From Campylobacter majalis (GTDB lineage Bacteria; Campylobacterota; Campylobacteria; Campylobacterales; Campylobacteraceae): a stretch of DNA of 64,000 nt. Positions 17,111-26,232 of this stretch are shown one piece after another (the stretch's first letter is position 1; the number at the start of each line of letters is the position of its first letter). Under the pieces are notes generated by a model. It was not told the origin of the DNA. It was given only the letters and a program-made list of their open reading frames with translations, and made no database searches. Location of the stretch: positions 55,330 to 119,329 of the forward strand of contig NZ_CAJHOF010000006.1 of the NCBI RefSeq assembly GCF_905120465.1, given 5' to 3'. Position numbers and translations under genes: made by a program.

Positions 17111-18451
17111 TTAATTTAAATTTTCGTCACTTTCATTGTTTATTTTTTTACGTATTTTTACACTTAGTATGCTTGAAGCATCCATTTTGCGAACTTCATA
17201 GTGACAGTTTTCATCCTCTACTCTATCACCAACCACAGGCAAACGACCTATGAGATTAAACACATATCCGCCAATTGTTACCTGATCTGTTTCGTCGTCA
17301 AAATTTATATCAAGCACCTCTTCAACACTTTCTATATCAGCACGACCACTAAATTCATATATATGCTCTTTTATCTTTTTATATTCAGCGTGTGCTTCAT
17401 CATGCTCGTCATTTAAATCTCCAAGCACCTCTTCCATGATGTCTTCCATTGTAAGCATTCCAGATGTTCCACCATACTCATCAACCACAAGTGCGACTGA
17501 AATTTGCTCTTTATTCATCATAGTTATCGCTTTAGATATAGACAGGCTTTCTGGGATTATTAAAAATTGCCTTACGATACTATCAAAACTTCTCTCATCA
17601 TCACGCATAAAATGTAGCTCTAGTATATCACGTATATGAATAAAGCCTAAAATCACATCTTTTGAACCATCTATATATGGATAGCGAGTATATTTTGACT
17701 CAAAGACCACGGCTAAATTTTCATCAAAACTTGTTTGTTTGTTTATGCATACCATATCACGACGTGGCGTCATAATCTCTTTTGCTACTGTATCGCTAAA
17801 ATCAACGGCATTTTTTATCATCTCTGTTTCAAAACTATCAAGAACACCGCCTTTTAAGCTTTCGCCAACGATGATTTTTATCTCCTCTTCTGAGTGTGCG
17901 ATATCACTCTCTTTGGCTCGTTTTATGCCAAGCATTTTTAGTCCAAGTCCGGCTAAAAAATCAAATGTTTTAATAACAGGCGAGAAAATAAACCAGAAAA
18001 AATGTAAAGGCTTGGCTATCTTTAGCACTGAGCTTTCGGCTTTTGCTATGGCTACGGATTTTGGTATAAGCTCACCAACAACTACATGAAGTAGCGTTAT
18101 TATAGTAAATGCGATGGCAAAACTTACGCTGTGAAGCACTATCTCGTTTGCGTTAAAATACTTCGCAAGTGGCTCATCTAGCAATCTTGCAACAGCTGGT
18201 TCGCCTATCCAACCAAGTGCCAATGAGCTAAGTGTAATGCCAAGCTGAGTAGCTGATAAGTATGTGTCAAGTTTGTTTGACATATCAAAGGCTAAATTGG
18301 CATTTGGAGTTTTTTCTTTAATTAATTCTTCAAGACGAGATTTACGCACTTTAACAAGGGCAAATTCTGACAGAACAAAAAAGGCATTAAGCAAGATAAA
18401 AAATATCGCTAAAGCGATCATTAAAAGCGAGTTGTCGCTACTGGGGTACAA
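17111..18451 (-). CDS. CorC/HlyC (TlyC-type) membrane protein with CNNM and CBS domains
   Basis: 446 residues. The N-terminus is a CNNM/DUF21 membrane domain of about three helices (to ~200), then a CBS pair (~215-335, with MTPRRDM at its start and VVDEYGGTSGMLTMEDIMEE at the end of the second), then the CorC_HlyC C-terminal domain (~350-435, ending IRKKI). Family members are linked to magnesium/cobalt efflux; the older name hemolysin is not supported by function. Single gene, transcribed convergently to the gap above. Confidence 0.85.
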   Translation of the reverse strand: MYPSSDNSLLMIALAIFFILLNAFFVLSEFALVKVRKSRLEELIKEKTPNANLAFDMSNKLDTYLSATQLGITLSSLALGWIGEPAVARLLDEPLAKYFNANEIVLHSVSFAIAFTIITLLHVVVGELIPKSVAIAKAESSVLKIAKPLHFFWFIFSPVIKTFDFLAGLGLKMLGIKRAKESDIAHSEEEIKIIVGESLKGGVLDSFETEMIKNAVDFSDTVAKEIMTPRRDMVCINKQTSFDENLAVVFESKYTRYPYIDGSKDVILGFIHIRDILELHFMRDDERSFDSIVRQFLIIPESLSISKAITMMNKEQISVALVVDEYGGTSGMLTMEDIMEEVLGDLNDEHDEAHAEYKKIKEHIYEFSGRADIESVEEVLDINFDDETDQVTIGGYVFNLIGRLPVVGDRVEDENCHYEVRKMDASSILSVKIRKKINNESDENLN

Positions 18452-18614
18452 GACATAAATCCTTATATTTTAAATTTTTGGCAATTATAGCAAAAATTTA
18501 AGATTAGAACAAATTTAATAGACATAGTAAATCAAAAATTTAATAAATTTAATAATTTTTTTTAAAATTTTAATGTAAAATAATAAAATAATTTCATATT
18601 AAAAGGACATAGGC

Positions 18615-18989
18615 ATGAAAAAAATAATTCACACAAACAACGCACCACAAGCGATAGGACCATACTCTCAGGCTGTTTTAGCAAATGGATTTTTGTTTGC
18701 TTCAGGTCAGCTTGGTGTTTTGCCAAATGGTGAGTTTGCTGGAGATAGCGTTGAAGCCCAAACTGAGCAGAGTTTAAAAAATATAAAAGCCATATTAGCA
18801 GCAGCTGATCTTGATATGTCAAATATCATAAAAACTACGATATTTCTTGCAAACATGGATGATTTTGCAAAAGTTAATGAGATATATGCGAAATTTTTTG
18901 ATGGAGAATTTCCAGCTAGAAGCACAATAGCGGTAAAAACTCTTCCAAAAAATGCCCTTGTTGAGATAGAAAGTATTGCAAGTTTATAA
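18615..18989 (+). CDS. ridA: RidA family enamine/imine deaminase
   Basis: 124-residue cytosolic protein that would hydrolyse reactive 2-aminoacrylate-type imines formed by PLP enzymes. NAPQAIGPYSQAV at the N-terminus, the ASGQLG motif and FPARSTIAVKTLPKNALVEI with the active-site Arg are diagnostic. Length is normal. RBS AAAGGA lies 9 bases upstream. Single-gene unit followed by a weak terminator hairpin. Confidence 0.93.
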   Translation: MKKIIHTNNAPQAIGPYSQAVLANGFLFASGQLGVLPNGEFAGDSVEAQTEQSLKNIKAILAAADLDMSNIIKTTIFLANMDDFAKVNEIYAKFFDGEFPARSTIAVKTLPKNALVEIESIASL

Positions 18990-18993
18990 TTTA

Positions 18994-19018
18994 AGGTGGC
19001 AGTTTGTCACCTATTTAC
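18994..19018 (+). terminator. Weak terminator after ridA
   Basis: 7-bp stem AGGTGGC/GTCACCT with a 5-base loop, starting 5 bases after the stop codon, followed by ATTTACCCTT. The tract is poor in T. Confidence 0.4.
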
Positions 19019-19175
19019 CCTTAATATTTAAAATTTATTAAATAATTTAATAAAATTATAAAATTTTATGTCACAAAAATATTACTAACTCTTTAAAAGT
19101 CCCTATTTTTAGCCATTTCTAAAGTAAATTTTATGAAAATTTATTTTTCAGATTTCTCACGCTAATCACATATCC

Positions 19176-19188
19176 TTTGTTATATAAT
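19176..19188 (+). promoter_or_regulatory. Promoter of fccA
   Basis: TTTGTTATATAAT, an extended -10 with TATAAT at 19183-19188; expected start near 19195, 27 bases before the ATG. The gene also has a strong AAGGAG Shine-Dalgarno. Confidence 0.55.
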
Positions 19189-19221
19189 TATCCAAGCCAA
19201 ACTTAAACAAAGGAGAACATA

Positions 19222-20757
19222 ATGCAAAATATGTCAAGACGCGATATGCTTAAAATGAGCATGGTTGGTGCTGGTGCTTTAGCTATAAGTAGCATAAATG
19301 CAAATGCTGGTATTAATGCTAGCGATGTTACTTTTGACGAAGAGTGGGACGTTGTAGTTGTAGGTTCAGGTTTTGCTGGTCTATCAGCTGCGATTAAGGC
19401 AGCCCAAAAAGGCAACAAAGTAATCATTTTGGAAAAAATGGGTCGTGTAGGCGGCAACTCAGTAATAAACGGCGGCGGCATGAGTGTCCCAGTAAATGAA
19501 ATCCAAGCCAAAACAGGTATAAAGGATAGCAAAGAGCTATTTATACAAGATTGCTTAAAGGCTGGTTTAGAGATAAATCACCCAGAGCTACTTCAGACAT
19601 TAGCCGATCGTGGTTCAGATGCATTTAAATTTTTGCAAGAGTGTGGTTGTCAGTTTAAAACAACGCATTGTGCTCACTTTGGTGGTCACTCAGTGCCAAG
19701 ATCTGTCCTAACTGCAAACGACTCAGGCTCAGCCATAGTTCAGCCAATGGTTGAGTTATTTGAAAAGATTGAAGGTTGTAAGCTATCACGCAGGACAAAA
19801 TTTGATGATTTTGTTGTTGATGGCGATAGGGTTGTTGGTGTTGTAATTCGCGAAGATTATAAGTTTGACAATAAACTATTTAGCGATGATTTAGAAAATA
19901 CAAGTGGAACTAAGAAAATTTTAAAAGCCAAAAAAGGTGTTGTTTTAGCAAGTGGTGGCTTTGGTAATGATAAAATTTTTAGAAAATTACAAGATCCAAG
20001 AATTGCTGATGATGCAGATAGCACAAATCACGCTGGTGCAACAGCTGGTGCGATGCTAAAAGCGTTTGAGCTTGGTGCGTTTCCAGTGCAGATTGATTGG
20101 ATTCAGTTTGGACCATGGGCTAGTCCTGATGAGAGAGGATTTGGCACAGGACCTATCTTAACTCAACAAGGCACATTTAAGTATGGTATCGCGGTTGATG
20201 TTAGAAATGGTAAGCGTTTTATGAACGAGTTAGCCGATAGAAAACGCCGTGCAGATGCAGAGTTTAAAATTTTAAAAGAGGCTCCTGGCAAATATCCAGT
20301 AACTTTTGGCGATGACAAGTGCTTTAGAGATTTAAGCCAAGATGTGATTGATAAAGGTATGTCAAGCGGTAAATTAGTAGGCGTATGTGCCTCACTAGAT
20401 GAGTTAGCTAGTAAGTATGGCATACCAGCTGATGCACTAAAGCAGACTGTTAAAGAGTATAACGAAGGTGTAAAAGCTGGAAAAGATGAGCTTGGCAAAC
20501 CAGTAGCTGGGCTTGAGCCGATTAACGAAGCAGGACCATTTTATGCAGTTCGCCTATCGCCAAAACCACACCATACAATGGGCGGATTAAAGATAAATGA
20601 AAAAGCACAAGTGCTTTCTTCTAAGACAAACAAGCCTATTGCAGGACTTTATGCAGCAGGTGAGATTACTGGTGGAACACATGGCGCTAGTCGTTTAGGA
20701 ACGGTTGCGGTTACGGATTGTGTAGTTTTTGGCATGATAGCTGGAGAAAATATCTAA
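19222..20757 (+). CDS. fccA: Periplasmic FAD reductase subunit FccA (flavocytochrome c / fumarate-reductase-like family)
   Basis: 511-residue periplasmic flavoprotein exported by Tat (SRRDMLKMS at 5-13). FAD-binding motif VVVGSGFAGLSAA lies near residue 47. It lacks the heme domain of Shewanella-type flavocytochrome c; heme subunits are encoded downstream as in Wolinella fccABC, which has been linked to methacrylate reduction. Catalytic-region landmarks PHHTMGGLKI and GASRLG and the Arg-rich ADRKRRAD are present. However, the segment aligning with the substrate-binding QAHPT of fumarate reductases reads QFGPW, so the His is absent. The substrate is therefore probably not fumarate; methacrylate, acrylate, urocanate or another enoate are options. 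Confidence 0.8.
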   Translation: MQNMSRRDMLKMSMVGAGALAISSINANAGINASDVTFDEEWDVVVVGSGFAGLSAAIKAAQKGNKVIILEKMGRVGGNSVINGGGMSVPVNEIQAKTGIKDSKELFIQDCLKAGLEINHPELLQTLADRGSDAFKFLQECGCQFKTTHCAHFGGHSVPRSVLTANDSGSAIVQPMVELFEKIEGCKLSRRTKFDDFVVDGDRVVGVVIREDYKFDNKLFSDDLENTSGTKKILKAKKGVVLASGGFGNDKIFRKLQDPRIADDADSTNHAGATAGAMLKAFELGAFPVQIDWIQFGPWASPDERGFGTGPILTQQGTFKYGIAVDVRNGKRFMNELADRKRRADAEFKILKEAPGKYPVTFGDDKCFRDLSQDVIDKGMSSGKLVGVCASLDELASKYGIPADALKQTVKEYNEGVKAGKDELGKPVAGLEPINEAGPFYAVRLSPKPHHTMGGLKINEKAQVLSSKTNKPIAGLYAAGEITGGTHGASRLGTVAVTDCVVFGMIAGENI

Positions 20758-20764
20758 ACACTTT

Positions 20765-20800
20765 AACGTAGCGGTATAGTTTATCGCTACGTTTTATTTA
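20765..20800 (+). terminator. Strong terminator between fccA and fccB
   Basis: AACGTAGCGGTA pairs with TTATCGCTACGTT over about 12 bp around a 5-base loop and is followed by TTTTATTT. It starts 8 bases after the fccA stop and should separate fccA from fccBC or lower their read-through. Confidence 0.75.
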
Positions 20801-20851
20801 TAGTGTTTATATTAATACCATTTTATACGATAATTTAACATAGAGAAAAAC

Positions 20852-21286
20852 ATGAAGGTAGTTAAAGTTTTATTATTGACACTTTTTGCCTGTATAACAC
20901 TATCTTTTGGTAGCGATACAAAAACTGGTAGTTTAAATATACAAAAAGTCATCATCACAGATGAGATGAGAGTAAAATACCCTATAAAGTCTCATCACGA
21001 GCATTTAGCATTTGATTGCGTAGATTGTCACGTAAATCAAGGCGATGATCCAAGTAAATTTAAAAATATCGGCGATAATGGCTGTATGAGTTGCCATAAG
21101 TCTAAACAGTTTATGGCAAAAAGGTTAAAATTTATGGATACACTAAAGGCAAATCCACACAACTCAGTGCATGACGGTCCTACGCTTTATTGTGATGAAT
21201 GCCATTTTGAACATCAGCAATCAACTAATATGTGCATCGAGTGTCACGAGCACGAGGTTCCACAATGGATGGGGGTAACACCATGA
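20852..21286 (+). CDS. fccB: Periplasmic tetraheme cytochrome c FccB
   Basis: 144 residues with a cleavable signal peptide (MKVVKVLLLTLFACITLSFG) and four CXXCH heme motifs: CVDCH, CMSCH, CDECH and CIECH. It resembles the small tetraheme cytochromes that pass electrons from a NapC-type quinol oxidase to a periplasmic flavoprotein, here FccA. A GATAAT at 20829-20834 may act as its own -10. Its stop overlaps the fccC start (ATGA). Confidence 0.85.
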   Translation: MKVVKVLLLTLFACITLSFGSDTKTGSLNIQKVIITDEMRVKYPIKSHHEHLAFDCVDCHVNQGDDPSKFKNIGDNGCMSCHKSKQFMAKRLKFMDTLKANPHNSVHDGPTLYCDECHFEHQQSTNMCIECHEHEVPQWMGVTP

Positions 21287-21957
21287 AAATTTCTAAAAAA
21301 TTTCTAGCACTTATTGTATTTATAAGTGGTATAATTGGTTTTATGGTTGTATTGCCTGTTCATTATGCACTTGATAAGACAAGTGGGGATAAATTTTGCG
21401 TGGTATGTCATGAAATGGAGCCTATGGTTATGAGTTATCAACACGACATTCATAGCGGCAAGGGTGCAAATGGCATTAAAACCAAATGTGTGGATTGTCA
21501 TATACCACATGATAATCTTGCAAAGTATGTCTTAACAAAGGCAAAAAATGGCATAGTTGAAGGTTATATTCACTTTTTTGGCGATCCTGATAGCATTGAC
21601 TGGCATAAAAATCGCAAAAACAAAGAAAATTATGTCTTTGATAATGGTTGCATGAGCTGTCATACAGATATACTTACAACAACAGCTTCATCACAACAAG
21701 CTAAAAAGATGCACGCTCATTACGCCAAGCTGCTAAATACTGATAAAGAGATAAAGTGTGTAAGTTGTCACGTCACAGTTGGACATGGTGGCGAATTAAG
21801 AAATTATCTTGAGTATTATAAGCCAACATATAAGATATATGAGCGAAAAATGATGGAAAAAAAGATACAAAGTAAGCAAAAATTTTATGACAACTATAAA
21901 CTTAGCGACGATGAGAGAGAATTTTTACAAAAAAATTCTAAAAATTTAGGACATTAA
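21283..21957 (+). CDS. fccC: NapC/NrfH-type membrane tetraheme cytochrome c FccC
   Basis: Membrane-anchored menaquinol-oxidising cytochrome, 224 residues. One N-terminal helix (residues ~7-28) precedes four CXXCH motifs: CVVCH, CVDCH, CMSCH, CVSCH. FCVVCHEMEPM is typical of NapC/NrfH proteins. A longer in-frame start at 21232 exists inside fccB, but ATG 21283 overlaps the fccB stop and gives the normal N-terminus. Electron path inferred: menaquinol, FccC, FccB, FccA. Confidence 0.85.
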   Translation: MKISKKFLALIVFISGIIGFMVVLPVHYALDKTSGDKFCVVCHEMEPMVMSYQHDIHSGKGANGIKTKCVDCHIPHDNLAKYVLTKAKNGIVEGYIHFFGDPDSIDWHKNRKNKENYVFDNGCMSCHTDILTTTASSQQAKKMHAHYAKLLNTDKEIKCVSCHVTVGHGGELRNYLEYYKPTYKIYERKMMEKKIQSKQKFYDNYKLSDDEREFLQKNSKNLGH

Positions 21958-21959
21958 TT

Positions 21960-22607
21960 ATGAAAAAGATACTTTTGCTTTCAGACGATTTTGACTTACA
22001 AATTAACCTAAATGCTGCTCTTTATAGGTTTAATTTTAGGGTTAGCTCTATGCCAACTGCTAAAGAATTTTTAAATGAGATAGAGCGTTTAAACAGCTAT
22101 GATTTATACCTGTTTGAGATGAAAGCAAAAGATCTTGACTTAAAGCTGATAAAATCAATCAGAGATGCACAAAATTTCACCCCAATTATGTTAATTTTAG
22201 ATGAAGCGATAGCCGAAAATTTTAAAAAAATTTATTATGCAAAAGTTGATAGCTTTATCGTTAAACCGTTTTTGATGGATGAAATTTTATTTCATATTTT
22301 TAAGCTCACAAATGTTCTTTTAGGGACGAAATTTGAGTTTAAAAATAATATTTTATTTGATAAAACTAGCCTGAGCGTGAAATTTGACAATACAGAAATT
22401 TCACTAGGTAAAAAAGAAGGTCTATTTTTAGAAGTTTTAGCAAAAAATTCTCCTCACGTAGTGACATTTAACGAGATACAACATTACGTTTATAATGGCG
22501 AAAATGTCTCGCAAGACAGAATTCGCTCAATTCTTCGAGAGATACGACAAAAAGTGCCAAAATTGCAGATTAAAACAATTCGTGGCATTGGATACAAGAT
22601 AGAATAA
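21960..22607 (+). CDS. Orphan OmpR-type response regulator with Glu at the phosphoacceptor site
   Basis: 215 residues: receiver domain (1-~118) and winged-helix DNA-binding domain (~125-215, ending TIRGIGYKIE as in OmpR/PhoB). The acidic pair (Asp 9, Asp 10) and Lys-Pro (102-103) are kept, but the phosphoacceptor strand reads DLYLFEM, placing Glu 53 where Asp is expected. It may be constitutively active or regulated without phosphorylation. Only 2 bases separate it from fccC, and no histidine kinase is nearby, so it probably controls the fcc genes or responds to their substrate (inference). Confidence 0.85.
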   Translation: MKKILLLSDDFDLQINLNAALYRFNFRVSSMPTAKEFLNEIERLNSYDLYLFEMKAKDLDLKLIKSIRDAQNFTPIMLILDEAIAENFKKIYYAKVDSFIVKPFLMDEILFHIFKLTNVLLGTKFEFKNNILFDKTSLSVKFDNTEISLGKKEGLFLEVLAKNSPHVVTFNEIQHYVYNGENVSQDRIRSILREIRQKVPKLQIKTIRGIGYKIE

Positions 22608-22667
22608 CTAAATAAATTTTAAAATATTGCCGATATAGCCTAAAGCTTCATAGATAAAGGATTTGTT

Positions 22668-23837
22668 ATGAAAATACAAAGCTATAATATAGATATGTTT
22701 TCAAACAGAGATTTTCGCTCTCAAGATTTTCGTAGTGGTTCTTATATCGAAAACTCAACAATGAGTGCAAGTTATAAAAATGACCCTAACGGCACTGAAA
22801 AAACTTATAAAATAGGTGATCAAAGCACTGAAATTTTCATAAGAAACATGGAGATGCTAGCAAAAACTGTTCAAAAAACAATAGATTTTTTAAAAGGCAT
22901 AAAAGAGGAAAACTCAAGAGATTTTACTCCCGCTTCATTTGATAATAACATGGTGGCTACATATAGCGAGAAAGAAAGCACAAAAGTGCATACAAAAGCA
23001 AAAATCAAAGCCGATGGCAAGATGATAGATGTCGATTTAAAGCTAAATTTGTCGCGTAGTTTTACTCAATTAACGCACATTACTCAAGTAAGACAGATGT
23101 ATGATCCGCTTGTGATCACGCTAGATGGTGCTATGCCAACACTTAGTAATAATACAATAGAGTTTGATATAGATGCAGATGGCAGAAAAGATCAGATAAG
23201 TAGGCTTGGTGCAAACTCGGCATTTTTGGTGCTAGATTTAAATGAAAATGGCGTTGTTGATGATGCAAATGAGCTGTTTGGTGCAAAAAGCGGTGATGGG
23301 TATGCGGATTTGACCAAGTATGATAAAGATAGCAACGGCTGGATAGATGAAAATGATGAAATTTTTAATAAACTTCGTATTTGGCAAAACGATGAGGATG
23401 GCAAGAGATTGTTATCGCTTGGCGAGGTTGGCATAGGTGCGATTTTTCTAGGCTCTATATCTTCGCAGCATAGCTATAAAGCACTAGATGATAACGCAAA
23501 TTTGGCTGAGTTAAAAAGAAGCGGATTTTTCTTATTTGAAAATGGCAATGCTGGTGTTATGGCACAGATGGATTTTGCTAAAATTTCAAAGAACAAAGAC
23601 GATGTTGTCAAAAAAGAAACTCAACAAAACCTAACAAGATTGGGCGTTGAGCTACCAAAACAAGAGCAGCTAGATATAAATCCAAAATCAAGTTTGATTA
23701 AAATTTTAGAAAATCGCTTGGCTAATTTGCAATCACAACTATTAAAGGCAAAAAATAGCGAAAAAATGTCTATAAATATGCAAATTGCAGTCGTTAGCTC
23801 TGAACTTATGACGGCTAAAATGATGGGATTTTCGTAA
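22668..23837 (+). CDS. Protein with EF-hand-like calcium-binding loops, unknown function
   Basis: 389 residues, no signal peptide or membrane helix seen. Three EF-hand-like Asp/Asn-rich loops lie in the middle: DIDADGRKD (167-175), DLNENGVVDD (190-199) and DKDSNGWIDENDE (219-231), with dockerin-like spacing. Residues ~345-380 look like a coiled coil. Family unknown to me; similar calcium-loop proteins occur among secreted or surface proteins, but export is not evident here. It follows the response regulator by 60 bases and may be in the same unit. Confidence 0.65.
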   Translation: MKIQSYNIDMFSNRDFRSQDFRSGSYIENSTMSASYKNDPNGTEKTYKIGDQSTEIFIRNMEMLAKTVQKTIDFLKGIKEENSRDFTPASFDNNMVATYSEKESTKVHTKAKIKADGKMIDVDLKLNLSRSFTQLTHITQVRQMYDPLVITLDGAMPTLSNNTIEFDIDADGRKDQISRLGANSAFLVLDLNENGVVDDANELFGAKSGDGYADLTKYDKDSNGWIDENDEIFNKLRIWQNDEDGKRLLSLGEVGIGAIFLGSISSQHSYKALDDNANLAELKRSGFFLFENGNAGVMAQMDFAKISKNKDDVVKKETQQNLTRLGVELPKQEQLDINPKSSLIKILENRLANLQSQLLKAKNSEKMSINMQIAVVSSELMTAKMMGFS

Positions 23838-23896
23838 AATTTTACATACAATTTACATTTATGCCAAAAAACATAAGAATTTAAGCAAAAACAAAG

Positions 23897-23902
23897 TATA
23901 AT
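23897..23902 (+). promoter_or_regulatory. -10 element of metE
   Basis: TATAAT, preceded by AACAAAG; expected start near 23909, 26 bases before the metE ATG. No SAM or other riboswitch-like leader fits in this short space. Confidence 0.5.
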
Positions 23903-23934
23903 CCCACGCACATTTCTAACATTAAAGGATAAAA

Positions 23935-26196
23935 ATGGTAAAGAGTTACGTTACGGGTTTTGCACGTATTGGTGAGCAAAGAGAGCTTAAGAAAGTGCTT
24001 GAGAATTTTTGGAGTGGCAAGGTAAATGCTGAAGAGGTGCAAACTACGGCAAAGATGCTAAAAACACGCCACTGGAACTACCAAAAAGATGCTGGTATAG
24101 ATCTCATTTCAAGCAATGACTTTTCTTTTTATGACCTGATGTTAGATATGATTTTTGCACTCGGAGTTATTCCGACGCGTTTTGCAAAATTTAGCGGACA
24201 ACAATTATATTTTGCTATGGCACGTGGTGCTGATAGTGCTGTGGCTATGGAGATGACAAAGTGGTTTAACACAAACTATCACTATATTGTGCCTGAGTTA
24301 AATGCCAATAGCAAATTTTCATTAAATAGCGAAAAAATCATAGCTGAATACAATGAAGCAAAAGCAAACGGCATAAAAACTAAGATAAATTTAATAGGAC
24401 CTATAACCTTTTTAGCACTATCAAAAACGACAGATGACAGTTGTGCGTTTGCTCATCTAGATAGTGTTTTAGAGCAATATACTAAGCTACTTAATGAAAT
24501 TTCTAAGCTTGATAGCGAAGTTGTAGTTCAGTTTGATGAGCCAATTTTTGTTACAGATAAAGGCGATAGTTTAGTTGATAAAATAGCTCCTGTTTATGAA
24601 AAATTAACAAGCGTAAAAGGCATAAAGGTTATATTTATGACATATTTTGAACATGCCTTAAAAGCTGTAAATGAAGTGGTAAAAACTAAAATTTACGGAC
24701 TTGGACTTGATTTTATCTGGGGCGAGAAAAATTTAGCCGCACTTGAGATTTTGGCTAAATCAGATGTGGTGCTTTTTGCCGGCGTAGTCGATGGTAGAAA
24801 CGTTTGGAAATCAAACATTGATAAAAAAGTAGAACTTGTAAAAGATATCGCATCTAAGCTTGGTGGCAAAGATTTTTACATAGGTTCAAGTTGCTCGTTG
24901 CTTCATGTGCCATACACTTTAAAATACGAAAACAAGCTAAATTCTGAGATAAAATCATGGCTAAGTTTTGGCGTTGAGAAACTAAGTGAGATTGCTATTA
25001 TCACAAAATTAGTAAATGACGAGAAGCTAAACGAAAAAGAGGTCGAAATTTACACTGAAAACAAAGCAAGTGCAAACTCTCGCTCAAACTCAAGCTTGAT
25101 ACACGATGAAGCTGTCGCTAAGCGTGTAGCAAATTTAACTAAATTTGAGCGTGATATGAGCTTTGATGAGCGTATTAAAGTGCAAAAACAGACTTTAAAT
25201 TATGGAATTTTGCCTACTACAACGATAGGCAGCTTCCCTCAAACTAGCGAAGTAAGACAGGTAAGAAACGCATTTAAAAAAGGACTAATTAGCAAAGATG
25301 CTTACGAGATCGATATCAAAAAATACATCGATGATTGCGTGAAATTTCAAGAAGAGTGTGGGCTAGATGTGCTAGTGCATGGTGAGCCTGAGAGAAATGA
25401 CATGGTGGAGTATTTTGGTGAGCAAATAAAGGGCTATGCGTTTAGTGAAAATGGCTGGGTGCAAAGCTATGGAAGCCGTTGTGTTAAGCCACCTCTTTTA
25501 TTTGGCGATGTAAGTCGTCCAAAACCGATGACTGTAGAGTGGATAAGCTATGCTCAAAGTAAAACCGATAAGATAATGAAAGGTATGCTAACAGGTCCAG
25601 TGACTATCCTAAACTGGTCATTTGTGCGTGATGATAAGCCTCGTGCTGAGATAGCAAAACAACTTGCACTTTGTATATATGATGAGATAGCAGATCTTCA
25701 AGATGCTGGTATAAAAATCATACAAGTTGATGAAGCAGCGTTTAAAGAAGGGTATCCGTTAAGAGCCGAAAATATACCTGCATACGAAAAATTCTCAGTA
25801 GATTGCTTTAAGCTTTCAGTTGCTTCTGCACGTCCTGAAACGCAAATTCATACACATATGTGCTATTCTGAATTTAACGACATTATCAAAACCATCGAAG
25901 CGATGGATGCAGACGTTATCTCGATAGAAACGGCTCGTTCTGGCAATGAACTGCTTAAAATTTTCAAAGCAGTAGGCTATAAGCAAGAGGTAGGTCCTGG
26001 TGTTTATGATATACATAGCCCACGTGTTCCAAGTGTTCAAGAACAAGTAGAACAGATCAAAGCACTTCTTGAGGTATTGCCAAAAGAGCAGCTTTGGATA
26101 AATCCAGATTGCGGTCTAAAAACAAGAAAATGGGAAGAAGTAAAACCGAGCCTTAAAAATATGACAGAGGCTGTCAAGATAGTGCGCTCACTATAA
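23935..26196 (+). CDS. metE: Cobalamin-independent methionine synthase MetE
   Basis: Transfers the methyl group of methyltetrahydropteroyl-polyglutamate to homocysteine, the last step of methionine synthesis. 753 residues, as in E. coli. The zinc ligands fall at the same numbers as in E. coli: His 641 and Cys 643 (HTHMCYSE), Glu 665 (ISIETARS) and Cys 726 (NPDCGLKTR). N-terminal start MVKSYVTGFARIGEQRELKK matches the family. Monocistronic, with its own promoter and a strong terminator. Confidence 0.97.
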   Translation: MVKSYVTGFARIGEQRELKKVLENFWSGKVNAEEVQTTAKMLKTRHWNYQKDAGIDLISSNDFSFYDLMLDMIFALGVIPTRFAKFSGQQLYFAMARGADSAVAMEMTKWFNTNYHYIVPELNANSKFSLNSEKIIAEYNEAKANGIKTKINLIGPITFLALSKTTDDSCAFAHLDSVLEQYTKLLNEISKLDSEVVVQFDEPIFVTDKGDSLVDKIAPVYEKLTSVKGIKVIFMTYFEHALKAVNEVVKTKIYGLGLDFIWGEKNLAALEILAKSDVVLFAGVVDGRNVWKSNIDKKVELVKDIASKLGGKDFYIGSSCSLLHVPYTLKYENKLNSEIKSWLSFGVEKLSEIAIITKLVNDEKLNEKEVEIYTENKASANSRSNSSLIHDEAVAKRVANLTKFERDMSFDERIKVQKQTLNYGILPTTTIGSFPQTSEVRQVRNAFKKGLISKDAYEIDIKKYIDDCVKFQEECGLDVLVHGEPERNDMVEYFGEQIKGYAFSENGWVQSYGSRCVKPPLLFGDVSRPKPMTVEWISYAQSKTDKIMKGMLTGPVTILNWSFVRDDKPRAEIAKQLALCIYDEIADLQDAGIKIIQVDEAAFKEGYPLRAENIPAYEKFSVDCFKLSVASARPETQIHTHMCYSEFNDIIKTIEAMDADVISIETARSGNELLKIFKAVGYKQEVGPGVYDIHSPRVPSVQEQVEQIKALLEVLPKEQLWINPDCGLKTRKWEEVKPSLKNMTEAVKIVRSL

Positions 26197-26201
26197 ATTT
26201 C

Positions 26202-26232
26202 GTAAGCTCACATATCGTGGGCTTACTTTATT
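26202..26232. terminator. Bidirectional terminator between metE and the CPBP gene
   Basis: 10-bp stem GTAAGCTCAC/GTGGGCTTAC (one G-T pair), 5-base loop, followed by TTTATT on the plus strand and AAATTT-rich sequence on the other side. It serves two convergent genes. Confidence 0.7.

Noticed and set aside
16881..17114. 77-codon plus-strand frame in the gap before the CorC gene
   Set aside because: Low-complexity Phe/Tyr/Ile-rich composition, no ribosome binding site, and it runs across the palindrome; most likely chance in AT-rich DNA.
23838..23934. Possible riboswitch upstream of metE
   Set aside because: Only about 26 bases separate the -10-derived start from the ATG, too short for a SAM or cobalamin riboswitch.
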